Assembly: GCA_035938215.1 (NCBI GenBank)
Contig: DASZHC010000066.1
Span: 1-30,707 of the forward strand
Source: DASZHC01 sp035938215
GTDB lineage: Bacteria > Verrucomicrobiota > Verrucomicrobiia > Chthoniobacterales > JAFAMB01
Length of the DNA stretch: 30,707 nucleotides
Reading direction: 5' to 3'
Part shown: piece after piece, positions 16,204 to 24,205 of the stretch
Numbering within the stretch: the first letter of the stretch is position 1
Layout: each line of letters opens with the position of its first letter
The notes under the pieces: model-generated
Databases searched by the model: none
The model's input: the letters and a program-made list of their open reading frames with translations, nothing else
Told to the model about the DNA's origin: nothing
Program-made: the position numbers and the translations under genes

Positions 16204-18195
16204 TCACACGCTCAGACTCTTGACAGCGGCCACCACGCGCTCCGCAGTCATTCCAAGCTCCGACATCACTTTGCCTCCCGGAGCACTCATGCCAAAACGA
16301 TCGATCCCGATGATTTTGCCGTCGAGGCCCACAAAACGGGACCAGAGGATGGTTGCGCCTGCTTCAATCGCAACTCGCTTCCGGCAGGAAGGAGGTAACA
16401 CTTCGTCCTGGTAATTTTGCTCCTGGCGCAGGAAGCGTTCAGTGCAAGGCATCGAAACCACGCGAATGCCATCGCTAAACTGTTTTGCGCCGTTGATCGC
16501 ATGTTGAAGTTCACTTCCCGTCGCCAGAATAATCACCTTCAGTGCTCCGGTCTCCTTAATAGCCACATACGCTCCCTTTGCGACCCCGTCGCGACGCAGG
16601 TCAATCGGAATATCATTCTGGATAGGAATCGCCTGCCGCGTCAAAGCTATCAGGGTCGGACCATCCGTCCGCGACACCGCTGCGACAAATGCGCCCGCCG
16701 TCTCTTCTGGATCTCCCGGGCGGATGACATCCAGGTTGGGAATGACACGCAAGCTGCTTACCGTTTCAACTGGTTGATGCGTCGGACCATCCTCCCCCAC
16801 TCCAACCGAATCGTGAGTAAAGATATAGATCACCGGCAGGCGCGCCAGCGAGGCCAGGCGAACCGCGGGTCTGCAATAATCGGCGAAGACCAGGAAAGTT
16901 GCGCCCGAAGGGCGGAAAATTCCATGGTACGCGACGCCGTTCAAGATCGCGCACATGCCATGTTCACGGATGCCGAATCGGATGTTGCGCCCTGCGCGAT
17001 TCGACGCGTCAAAATCCTTGTCCTTGTTGATGTAGTTCAGCGTTGACCCATACAAGTCGGCACTTCCGCCAATCAGCAGGGGAAGAGCATCCGCAATCGG
17101 TTGCAATACGTCGCTGCCCGCTTTCCGCGTCGCGATCTTGCTCTCCTTGGGGAAAGCCGGAATTCGCGACAACAGGTCTTTCGGAATCTCATGGCGCACA
17201 CCCTGCTTCAGCAACTCGGCAAGTTCCGGATTCGTGCTCTTCCATGCGCCGAATTTATCCTGCCAGTCCAGATAGCGCCTCTTCTGTTCCTGCTTGTGGT
17301 TGGCGAAATATTCGCGTGTTTCTTTCGAAACATAAAATTTCTCGTCGGGGAGACCGAGCGCCTTGCGAGCAGCATCCACGAACTTTACTCCGGCTTCCCC
17401 GTGCGCCTTGTTTGTACCCGCGACTTCCGGGATGCCTTTGCCGATTAGAGTCCGGGAAACGATGAACTGTGGCTTGCCGCTGCTCGAATTCCTGGCCCTT
17501 TCAAAAACTTCGAGGAAAGCCTCCATGTTATGGCCGTCAACCAAGTGCACCTCGAATTCGTAGGCTTCGAAACGCAAAGCAGTGTTTTCGCTCTGCGTCT
17601 TTATGGCCATAGCGTCGAGAGTGACATCATTCGAATCATAAATGAGAATGAGGTTGTCCAGCTTCTGGTGACCAGCAAAAGACGCCGCCTCGGCTGAAAT
17701 CCCCTCCTGCAAGCAACCATCTCCAGCAAGGCAGATGATTTTGTGATCAAAGATCACATGCTCCCCTGTGTTGAACCGCGCTTCGGCCATCTTGGCGGCA
17801 ACGGCCATTCCGACGGCATTTCCAACTCCTTGTCCGAGAGGACCGGTCGTAGCTTCGACTCCGGGCGTCTCATGAAACTCCGGATGCCCGGGTGTTTTGC
17901 TGTGCAATTGGCGGAAATTCTTCAATTCTTCTAGAGGGAGATCATATCCAGCCAGATGCAGCCAACTGTACAGGAACATACTGCCGTGGCCGGCCGAGAG
18001 TACAAAACGATCACGATTGATCCACGCCGGATCCTCCGGATAATATCGGAGAGCATGTCCAAAGAGAACGGCTCCGACCTCAGCCGAACCAAGTGGAAGG
18101 CCGATATGGCCCGAGGCAGCCGCTTGAACCGCATCCATAGCGAGACCGCGGGCCTCGGTTGCGACCCGAGAGAGAATTTCAGTATTTAATGCCAT
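16204..18195 (-). CDS. tkt: Transketolase (second, divergent paralogue)
   Basis: A 663-residue transketolase from ATG 18195 (MALNTEILSRV...). The frame extends 16 codons further upstream, but that extension has no family likeness. Seen: 'SGHIGLPLG' (instead of SGHPG.P.G), 'SAGHGSMFLYS', 'TTGPLGQG', GDGCLQEG with the D-S-N of the ThDP-binding stretch, 'GGSADLYGST', 'FGIREHGMC' and 'THDSVGVGEDGPTHQPVET'. All catalytic blocks are intact, so it should be active. Its signature differs throughout from the plus-strand transketolase at 8830-10887, so the two are old paralogues or one was acquired, not a recent tandem copy. Divergent from hisG with a 150-nt shared upstream region. Confidence 0.95.
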   Translation of the reverse strand: MALNTEILSRVATEARGLAMDAVQAAASGHIGLPLGSAEVGAVLFGHALRYYPEDPAWINRDRFVLSAGHGSMFLYSWLHLAGYDLPLEELKNFRQLHSKTPGHPEFHETPGVEATTGPLGQGVGNAVGMAVAAKMAEARFNTGEHVIFDHKIICLAGDGCLQEGISAEAASFAGHQKLDNLILIYDSNDVTLDAMAIKTQSENTALRFEAYEFEVHLVDGHNMEAFLEVFERARNSSSGKPQFIVSRTLIGKGIPEVAGTNKAHGEAGVKFVDAARKALGLPDEKFYVSKETREYFANHKQEQKRRYLDWQDKFGAWKSTNPELAELLKQGVRHEIPKDLLSRIPAFPKESKIATRKAGSDVLQPIADALPLLIGGSADLYGSTLNYINKDKDFDASNRAGRNIRFGIREHGMCAILNGVAYHGIFRPSGATFLVFADYCRPAVRLASLARLPVIYIFTHDSVGVGEDGPTHQPVETVSSLRVIPNLDVIRPGDPEETAGAFVAAVSRTDGPTLIALTRQAIPIQNDIPIDLRRDGVAKGAYVAIKETGALKVIILATGSELQHAINGAKQFSDGIRVVSMPCTERFLRQEQNYQDEVLPPSCRKRVAIEAGATILWSRFVGLDGKIIGIDRFGMSAPGGKVMSELGMTAERVVAAVKSLSV

Positions 18196-18345
18196 AGAAT
18201 GTTTCTTTGATAGATGATCTGCTGCGCAATATGCAAACGCCAAGTCGAAGTGACGGCCAATAAGGCGAAATCGAGACCTGTAAGTTTTTCTCTAGCCAGC
18301 ACTCAGGTGTCAGCGTAAGTATTCGCCCCTTTTTCTTAAAATGCC

Positions 18346-19224
18346 ATGAACCAGCCCATACTCCGGATAGGATTGCCCTCGGGAAGCCTTCAAGAGTCGA
18401 CTCTCGATTTGTTTGCAAAGGCGGGCTACCAGATCACGGGCTCAAAAAGATCTTACAAGCCTGCGATCGATGATCCGGAACTGGAAGTGCGGCTGCTGCG
18501 GGCGCAGGAAATCAGCCGGTACGTAGAGCACGGGTACCTTGATTGCGGAATTACCGGAAAGGATTGGATTGAAGAAAATAATTCCGATGTCGAGCTGATC
18601 GAGAAACTGCAGTACAGCAAGGCAACCTCTAGTCCGACTCGTTGGGTCGTTGTCGTCACTCAAAATTCCCCGATTCAGACGATCAATGACCTGCACGGGA
18701 AGCGAATCGCTACCGAAGCCGTTGGATTGACAACGCGGTTTCTCGAATCCCGGGGAGTAAAGGCTCACGTTGAATTTAGCTGGGGCTCGACCGAGGTGAA
18801 GGTTCCGGAACTCGTCGACGCAATTGTTGAAATCACCGAGACCGGGACGTCGCTCGCAGCCAACAATCTGCGAATTGTGGAGGTAGTAACCGAATCCTAT
18901 CCGCAGATCATCGGCAATCGTGCTTCGATGCAGGACAGTTGGAAGAGGAGCAAACTTGATCGGCTTGTTTTGTTGCTTCTCGGCGCACTGAACGCACGCA
19001 ACAAGGTGGGGTTGAAAATGAATCTTGCGGAATCAGAACTTCCCAGACTGTTGCAGCGGCTCCCATCGTTACGAAATCCGACGGTCTCGCCTTTAGCTCA
19101 GCCTGGCTGGGTCGCAATCGAAACCGTGATTGACGAAAAAGTAGTCAGGGAAATTATCCCGGAACTGAAAGATTTGGGAGCCGAGGGGATTATTGAGTAT
19201 CCGTTGAACAAAGTCGTTTATTAG
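18346..19224 (+). CDS. hisG: ATP phosphoribosyltransferase, long (HisG-L) form
   Basis: A 292-residue first enzyme of histidine synthesis, joining ATP and PRPP to phosphoribosyl-ATP in the cytoplasm. Family blocks seen: 'RIGLPSGSLQE.TL.LF..AGY', 'YVE.GYLDCGITGKDW', 'GKRIATE' and the PRPP loop 'EITETGTSLAANNLRI'. The final 80 residues or so (from about 210) form the ACT-like regulatory domain of the long form, with a C-terminal 'GAEGIIEYPLNKVV'. The enzyme is therefore homohexameric, feedback inhibited by histidine and independent of HisZ. The start at ATG 18346 gives the expected N-terminus; another ATG 5 nt upstream is out of frame. No other his genes are nearby. It is followed after 62 nt by the tiny bS22-like gene. 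Confidence 0.96.
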   Translation: MNQPILRIGLPSGSLQESTLDLFAKAGYQITGSKRSYKPAIDDPELEVRLLRAQEISRYVEHGYLDCGITGKDWIEENNSDVELIEKLQYSKATSSPTRWVVVVTQNSPIQTINDLHGKRIATEAVGLTTRFLESRGVKAHVEFSWGSTEVKVPELVDAIVEITETGTSLAANNLRIVEVVTESYPQIIGNRASMQDSWKRSKLDRLVLLLLGALNARNKVGLKMNLAESELPRLLQRLPSLRNPTVSPLAQPGWVAIETVIDEKVVREIIPELKDLGAEGIIEYPLNKVVY

Positions 19225-19286
19225 TATCAATTCATCACCGGCAGCTGGTCCGGCGAGTACTTAACCAGCAGTGATTGAATTAATCT

Positions 19287-19391
19287 ATGGGCTCACTGAA
19301 GAAGAGAAGAAAAGCGAAGATTGCAAAGCACAAACGTCGCAAGCGCATGAGGGAAAACCGTCACAAGAAGCGTTTGCGATACAAGTCCTGA
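19287..19391 (+). CDS. 34-residue basic protein of the AURKAIP1/COX24 (bS22/mS38-like) family
   Basis: A tiny open frame (ATG 19287, TGA 19389-19391) reading MGSLKKRRKAKIAKHKRRKR and then MRENRHKKRLRYKS. More than half of the residues are Lys, Arg or His, and the pattern 'KKRR.K...HK.RKR.R..RHKK' is that of the AURKAIP1/COX24 domain. That domain is known from mitochondrial small-subunit protein mS38 and from short bacterial ribosomal proteins such as actinobacterial bS22 and Bacteroidetes homologues. It probably sits on the 30S subunit near the decoding region and contacts rRNA. It lies between hisG and the TPR gene on the same strand. The size is normal for the family. Confidence 0.8.
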   Translation: MGSLKKRRKAKIAKHKRRKRMRENRHKKRLRYKS

Positions 19392-19407
19392 GTTCTAAGT
19401 TAACTAC

Positions 19408-21237
19408 ATGAGTGTCTGGAGGTCGGCACGCCTACTGCTGCAAATCGTAGTGTGTGCCGGGGCGTCACTGGGCGTTTTTCTGTTCGCAGAGGAGGCCGGC
19501 CTGGCTTCCCCTGCCCGTCTTGCATCCGGAGCGACTCCTGCGCCCAGGTACCAAAGTCCGGAGGATACCTTCTATTCTGATATCCATCCGGCGACTCCCG
19601 AACAGCAACTTCCAAAAGAGCTTGAGAAGAAAGCTGAAGCTCAGGCTTCTTATATGGAAGGCCTCCTTCTTGAGGAGCAGGGGGATTATGAAGATGCGCT
19701 TGTTGCCTATACTCGGTCTCTTCAGCTCGATCCAGGCGGTAACCCCCAGTTGGCTGTGCGAATAGCGCACGACTTTGCAAAGCGCGGCGAAGTCGCAAGT
19801 GGGATCGATGTTCTCAAGGATTTGGCAAAGGTCCGCCCAAATGAAGCTTCAGCCTATTTGAATTTGGCTTACCTTTACTTCAAGCAGCTTAAAAAGCCGG
19901 AACTAGCCGTCAAATACGCTGAGCAAGCTGTCTTAGCCGATCCAAAGAACGTCGTCGGCCACGAGACGTTGTTCGAGGTATACATGGCGCTCAAGCGAAA
20001 AAAGGAGGCCCAGGGAGTTCTGCTGAAGGCCCGAAAATTGGATAGCAAAGACCCCAATTTCTGGACAAGCCTGGCCGATCTTTCGATTCAACTTTACAGT
20101 AGCGGCCAAAGCAACTTTCCGGCGTCTAAGTTCGGTGAGCTTGATCCGTTGCTGAAAAAAGCAGCAGGTTTGGCCGGCGACGATGGAGCGATCTACGCAA
20201 AGGTCGCAGACGACTATGTCCTCATTGATCAGGTAGCGAACGCCATACCATTTTATCTGCGCGCTCTGGAGTTGAATAAAGATAATGCAGACGTCCGCTA
20301 TAAACTGGCGCAAAGCTTGTTGAAGACCGGTCAACGCGACGAGGCAATCCGGAATCTGGAGGAAATGCTGAAGACAAATCCTCTAAAATTTGAGATCTAC
20401 GAATTTCTGGCCCGTCTCTACGAAGAAGGTGGAAACAAAAAGCGAGCTCTTGCCAATTACCAGCAGGCGCTTCTTCTTGCGCCAAATCAACCGGAAAACT
20501 ATCTGCACGCGGCCGAGATTCAACTCGAATTGAAACAATACGATGATGCGATCAACACTCTGGTTGAGGCGCGAAAAAGATTCGACATTCCGCAGATGAC
20601 GTACAGCCTGGCGATAGCGCTTTCGACAGCCAAGAGATTTTCGGACGCCTTACCCGTTTTCGAGGCCGCTTTGCAGGAGGCGGTGGCCTCGCAGGAAGAG
20701 TTGATCGACGCAAATTTCTACTTCAATTACGGTGCGACTGCAGAGCAGGCAGGATTCGTTGACAAGGCCGCCAGCCTTCTCAAGAAATCGATAGAGCTGG
20801 AACCCTCTAAGGCTGCACGTGCGTATAACTACCTGGGCTACATGTGGGTCGATCGCGATATCAATCTTGACGAAGCAGGCACATTGATAAAAAAGGCGCT
20901 CGAGATGGAGCCCGAGAATGGAGCGTACCATGACAGCCTGGGGTGGTTCTATTTCAAGAAAGGCGACTTCGGGCATGCGCTCACAGAGCTAATGCATGCC
21001 GCTGAAATAATAACTCCTCCGGATCCGGTTGTATTCGAACATATAGGCGACACCCACCGAGCGCTCGGCAATATTCCGCAGGCGCTTACTTATTGGCAGA
21101 AGGCTTTGAATTTGGATCCACAAAACCAGGGTATCGCATCGAAAATCGAGCAATCCAGGGCGCACTTGACCTCGAATCCAACCAACTCTCCTCCAGTCGT
21201 TGTTTTGCCAGACCCCTCCAGTGCACCAAGTCCATAG
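19408..21237 (+). CDS. Exported TPR-repeat protein
   Basis: A 609-residue protein. Residues 8-28 form a hydrophobic export or anchor segment (LLLQIVVCAGASLGVFLF), so the bulk should be outside the cytoplasmic membrane. From about 80 to 590 the sequence is almost wholly tetratricopeptide repeats, with recurring 'A...Y..AL.LdP.n' signatures. Examples are YEDALVAYTRSLQLDPG, NAIPFYLRALELNKDN, KRALANYQQALLLAPNQ, EAGTLIKKALEMEPEN and QALTYWQKALNLDPQN. The C-terminus is a Pro/Ser-rich tail. TPR arrays form superhelical protein-docking surfaces; typical roles are assembly of outer-membrane or export complexes, but no partner is indicated here. It starts 16 nt after the bS22-like gene and may be read from the hisG promoter. 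Confidence 0.88.
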   Translation: MSVWRSARLLLQIVVCAGASLGVFLFAEEAGLASPARLASGATPAPRYQSPEDTFYSDIHPATPEQQLPKELEKKAEAQASYMEGLLLEEQGDYEDALVAYTRSLQLDPGGNPQLAVRIAHDFAKRGEVASGIDVLKDLAKVRPNEASAYLNLAYLYFKQLKKPELAVKYAEQAVLADPKNVVGHETLFEVYMALKRKKEAQGVLLKARKLDSKDPNFWTSLADLSIQLYSSGQSNFPASKFGELDPLLKKAAGLAGDDGAIYAKVADDYVLIDQVANAIPFYLRALELNKDNADVRYKLAQSLLKTGQRDEAIRNLEEMLKTNPLKFEIYEFLARLYEEGGNKKRALANYQQALLLAPNQPENYLHAAEIQLELKQYDDAINTLVEARKRFDIPQMTYSLAIALSTAKRFSDALPVFEAALQEAVASQEELIDANFYFNYGATAEQAGFVDKAASLLKKSIELEPSKAARAYNYLGYMWVDRDINLDEAGTLIKKALEMEPENGAYHDSLGWFYFKKGDFGHALTELMHAAEIITPPDPVVFEHIGDTHRALGNIPQALTYWQKALNLDPQNQGIASKIEQSRAHLTSNPTNSPPVVVLPDPSSAPSP

Positions 21238-21321
21238 TGCCGATATTCCGCACGTTACGCGCCATCGCGAATCTCACAAATTCCGTAAGGTTGTGAAAAG
21301 GTCAGCTGTCGCACGCTTGTT

Positions 21322-21423
21322 GTCCTTGCAAAAGTTTTGATTCCTCGACGCGTCCCGGAGGACGTGGCTGTGGTCGGCTACGACAACAGTGAGTACATTG
21401 CCCGCGATGAGAATCTGGAACTC
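21322..21423 (+). pseudogene. Relic of a LacI/PurR-type transcriptional regulator
   Basis: In one plus-strand frame about 30 residues match the end of a LacI-family sensor domain: 'RRVPEDVAVVGYDNSEYI' followed by '...LELT'. The usual pattern is 'g..vPeDvavvGfDn......PpLTtv'. Upstream the match fades within about ten codons, and downstream the frame gives no more family sequence. No helix-turn-helix part exists nearby. The remnant overlaps the beginning of the metallopeptidase frame, so one DNA event probably joined the two. Confidence 0.55.
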
Positions 21424-22096
21424 ACTGCTCCTCATCTATGGAACGATCGACGTGCGGCTCCTCGACCGATCAGGGAGGTCGCAACATTTCATGCATGTTC
21501 TTTCGGATCAGGAAGCGCAAGACGGCATCAGGTCGTTTCGACACTTTCCCTCGTTGGTCGAAGATCTGACTTCCGGCATAGCCAATGTCCGGTATGAGAT
21601 TCACCGGGTTGAGCGGGATCTCACTTCGTTGACTCACATGAACCAAGATATGTACTGGCCGTCACCAACCGATACGCGACAGGAGATTGACCTCTTAGCC
21701 GCGCCGGGAAGCTGTGACTCGATATTTGTCCTCTGGCCGCAGCACAACTTCAGGGATGGGAGATCCATCCGATCGGCGGGTTGGGGACTGGGTATGGCGG
21801 CTTCCGTTTGGTCAAACGGTGCGACATACGCGACTGTTGGCAATGCAGAATCGTGGAGATGGCAGATTCCGGTTGTGGGCGAAGTATGGCTTCATGAATG
21901 GTTGCACGGCATTTGCGCCTATTTTGGGGGCCTGGGCTATGTGATGCCTGACGGAGACGCGGACGGAGGCGCGAAACATGGATATATTCAATCTCCAATT
22001 TCGGGTTGGACCGATTACTATCGCGATTTGATGACAGGTAATGTCCTCGATGCGGGCAGGGTAACTGGGATACCGGTCGACGCCTGGCGGCACTGA
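21407..22096 (+). CDS. Putative zincin-like metallopeptidase, possibly 5'-truncated
   Basis: About 229 residues from ATG 21407 (a GTG six codons upstream is also in frame). The clear signal is 'GEVWLHEWLHG', an HExxH zinc motif (HEWLH) followed by 'YFGGLGY.MPDGDADGG', which may supply the remaining ligand. Upstream is a stretch reading '.YWPSP.DTR.EIDLLA' and '.DSIFVLWPQ'. I know no named family with certainty. The overall look is of a soluble extracellular metallopeptidase of the gluzincin/metzincin kind. No convincing signal peptide is present, and the N-terminus emerges directly from the LacI relic, so the original 5' end may have been lost. It converges with the glyA fusion gene with only 6 nt between the stops. 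Confidence 0.55.
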   Translation: MRIWNSLLLIYGTIDVRLLDRSGRSQHFMHVLSDQEAQDGIRSFRHFPSLVEDLTSGIANVRYEIHRVERDLTSLTHMNQDMYWPSPTDTRQEIDLLAAPGSCDSIFVLWPQHNFRDGRSIRSAGWGLGMAASVWSNGATYATVGNAESWRWQIPVVGEVWLHEWLHGICAYFGGLGYVMPDGDADGGAKHGYIQSPISGWTDYYRDLMTGNVLDAGRVTGIPVDAWRH

Positions 22097-22102
22097 GAAA
22101 TG

Positions 22103-23866
22103 CTAACCGGGTAACGGATAGTGAGACGTCAAACGCTTGACCTCAAGACGAACTTCAGACAAAACCGCCGGGTCGCCGCCTGACGCAAGGGCTTTGTCCA
22201 TGAGGTCGGCGATCTCCATCATTTCCTCTTCCTTCATGCCACGCGTTGTGACCGCGGGCGTTCCGACCCGAATACCCCCACCCTTGAAAACCCCCTCCGT
22301 ATCAAACGGAATAGAGTTCTTGTTTACGGTAATGCCGGCCTGATCGAGAATCTCCTGTGCCTGCTTGCCGTTCATGCCTTTTGGCCGAAGATCAATCAGC
22401 ATGAGATGGTTGTCTGTCCCGCCGGAGACAAGTCGATATCCCTTCATATGGAGGCTGGCAGCCAACGACTTGGCGTTCAGAGTAATCTGTCTCTGATATG
22501 TTTTGAACTCCGGTTGCAAAGCCTCATGAAAGCAGACCGCTTTCGCCGCAATTACGTGCATAAGGGGCCCGCCCTGGACGCCGGGAAATATCAACGCATC
22601 AACCAATTTCGCTAGGTCAGGCCTGCACATTATGATCCCACCACGCGGACCGCGCAGACTCTTGTGAGTCGTGCTGGTAACGAAATCCGCTATCCCAACA
22701 GGGCTTGGATGCAAGCCGGCCACTATCAATCCGGCAATGTGAGCAATATCCACAAATAGGTAAGCGCCAACCGAGTCGGCAATTTCGCGCATCTTCTTGA
22801 AATCGATGACGCGCGGATACGCGGAAGCACCCGCCGTGATCATTTTCGGTTTATGCTCCTCAGCCAATTGCGCCAAAATCTGGTAGTCAATCTGCTCAGT
22901 CTTCGGATCGACGCCGTAGTGAATCACTTCATAGAAACGCCCTGAAAAATTGGCTTTGTTCCCGTGTGTCAAATGTCCGCCATGTGAAAGATCCATTGTC
23001 AGGATCCGGTCCTGCGGTTGCAACACGCTGAAATATACGGCCATGTTTGCCTGGCTCCCGCTATGCGGCTGCACGTTCACGTGTTCCGCTCCGAAGAGCT
23101 GCTTGGCCCGATCAATCGCTAACTGCTCAACGACGTCAACAAATTCGCATCCGCCATACCATCTTCGCCGCGGATATCCTTCCGCATATTTGTTCGTCAG
23201 AACCGAACCCTGAGCCTCCATGACTGCTCGGCTCGCGAAATTTTCCGACGCTATCAATTCGATATTTTCGAACTGGCGTTTTCGCTCGTTCTCTATCGCC
23301 TGAAAAACGGCAGGATCCACCTGCTCAAGGGTAAAGTTTCCCGGATGGTTCATCGTTGAGGGATCGCTTCTATCGTTCACATCTAAGGCGCCGCTATCAA
23401 TAAATCGTAAAATCCCGGGGAGCGCTCTCCTGATGATATCCCGCGTAACCTCGTACGCTTCGAGGCTCATGCCAATTGGATCAGAGACGTCCAGAGACGA
23501 AGGGTTATCTTCAAACTCGCGCAGCAAAAAGGCCTTCTCTGTAACGTCCGGAAAGAGGTACTGAATGGATTCTAAATGGCTCCGGGTCATTGCCATGATG
23601 CATGTAGCTGCCCGGATCAATTCCGTAGAGAGCGGTTTGCTTCTATAGCCGGAGATATCGATTCCAAGATCGGCCAGAACCTCAACTGCATGTGCGCTCG
23701 GCGGTTGCCCCGCAAACGCGCTAAGGCCGGCGGAACGAACTCGAATGTCTGCACGCCCCGTAACCATCTCGCGGAACAATCCCTCCGCCATCGGGCTTCG
23801 ACAAATGTTCCCCGTGCAAACAAACAAAATATTTTTGACTCCGCTCAAAGCACGCAAAGGTGGCAC
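22103..23866 (-). CDS. glyA: Fusion of low-molecular-weight protein-tyrosine phosphatase and serine hydroxymethyltransferase
   Basis: One uninterrupted 587-codon frame. Residues 10-160 are a complete LMW-PTP/arsenate-reductase-like domain: P-loop CTGNICRS at 17-24 (nucleophile Cys17, Arg23) and the general-acid Asp in SDP at 128-130. Residues 172-587 are a full-length SHMT (416 aa, the normal size), with IELIASENF, 'KYAEGYP..R.YGG', 'HSGSQAN' and the PLP lysine in THKSLRGPRGG (Lys402, or 231 in SHMT numbering). SHMT interconverts serine/THF and glycine/methylene-THF. An ATG stands exactly where SHMT normally begins (23351-23353), so GlyA could also be made alone by internal initiation. The frame's first codon is GTG 23866 without a good ribosome site; the true phosphatase start is uncertain by up to nine codons. 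Confidence 0.92.
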   Translation of the reverse strand: MPPLRALSGVKNILFVCTGNICRSPMAEGLFREMVTGRADIRVRSAGLSAFAGQPPSAHAVEVLADLGIDISGYRSKPLSTELIRAATCIMAMTRSHLESIQYLFPDVTEKAFLLREFEDNPSSLDVSDPIGMSLEAYEVTRDIIRRALPGILRFIDSGALDVNDRSDPSTMNHPGNFTLEQVDPAVFQAIENERKRQFENIELIASENFASRAVMEAQGSVLTNKYAEGYPRRRWYGGCEFVDVVEQLAIDRAKQLFGAEHVNVQPHSGSQANMAVYFSVLQPQDRILTMDLSHGGHLTHGNKANFSGRFYEVIHYGVDPKTEQIDYQILAQLAEEHKPKMITAGASAYPRVIDFKKMREIADSVGAYLFVDIAHIAGLIVAGLHPSPVGIADFVTSTTHKSLRGPRGGIIMCRPDLAKLVDALIFPGVQGGPLMHVIAAKAVCFHEALQPEFKTYQRQITLNAKSLAASLHMKGYRLVSGGTDNHLMLIDLRPKGMNGKQAQEILDQAGITVNKNSIPFDTEGVFKGGGIRVGTPAVTTRGMKEEEMMEIADLMDKALASGGDPAVLSEVRLEVKRLTSHYPLPG

Positions 23867-24204
23867 GCTCGAGGAGGCAGTTCAAGTGACTCGATTCCGT
23901 TTGCCAGCGGGCTTCGCTCGAAGCGGACGGGTGCCTGCACATTTTAAAACGCAAACCCTACGGGGCTATGGTTGAGGCTGCCCTTGCGCATTACTTGCTC
24001 GACCGCTATGGTCAATATCGTCGCGCACCACCCCAGATTTGAGGTTCCGGCGGGCAGTTGCAGCGCTGTGACGCGTTTTCGGGTTTTGAGAGGTGAAGAT
24101 CGCCCGATAACATGGCTTGAACTGAGCGTTTTCGGATCGACGACCTTGATTTTTCAACCAAGTCCTAATAATCGGGTAGACGGCCTGAGCAAACAATCGA
24201 ACTA
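23867..24204. other. Divergent intergenic region between the phosphatase-GlyA gene and a membrane protein gene
   Basis: About 340 bases that must hold promoters in both directions. An AT-rich patch ACATTTTAAAACGCAAA near 23939-23955 is the most promoter-like part. The right half holds a possible small frame, listed separately. No repeats or RNA structures stood out. Confidence 0.4.
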
Positions 24205-24205
24205 A
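24008..24205 (+). CDS. Possible small protein, 65 residues, unknown
   Basis: A short frame from ATG 24008 (MVNIVAHHPRFEVPAG...) whose TAA stop overlaps the ATG of the next gene by one base (TAATG), an arrangement typical of translational coupling. The composition is protein-like ('RFRVLRGEDRPITWLELSVFG'), with alternating hydrophobic residues that suggest beta strands. I recognise no family. It could equally be an untranslated leader; the coupling geometry is the only positive argument. Confidence 0.3.
   Translation: MVNIVAHHPRFEVPAGSCSAVTRFRVLRGEDRPITWLELSVFGSTTLIFQPSPNNRVDGLSKQSN

Noticed and set aside
21337..21597. 86-codon frame as a full gene
   Set aside because: Only its first 30 residues resemble LacI regulators; the rest is out of frame with the peptidase and has no likeness, so it is called a relic.
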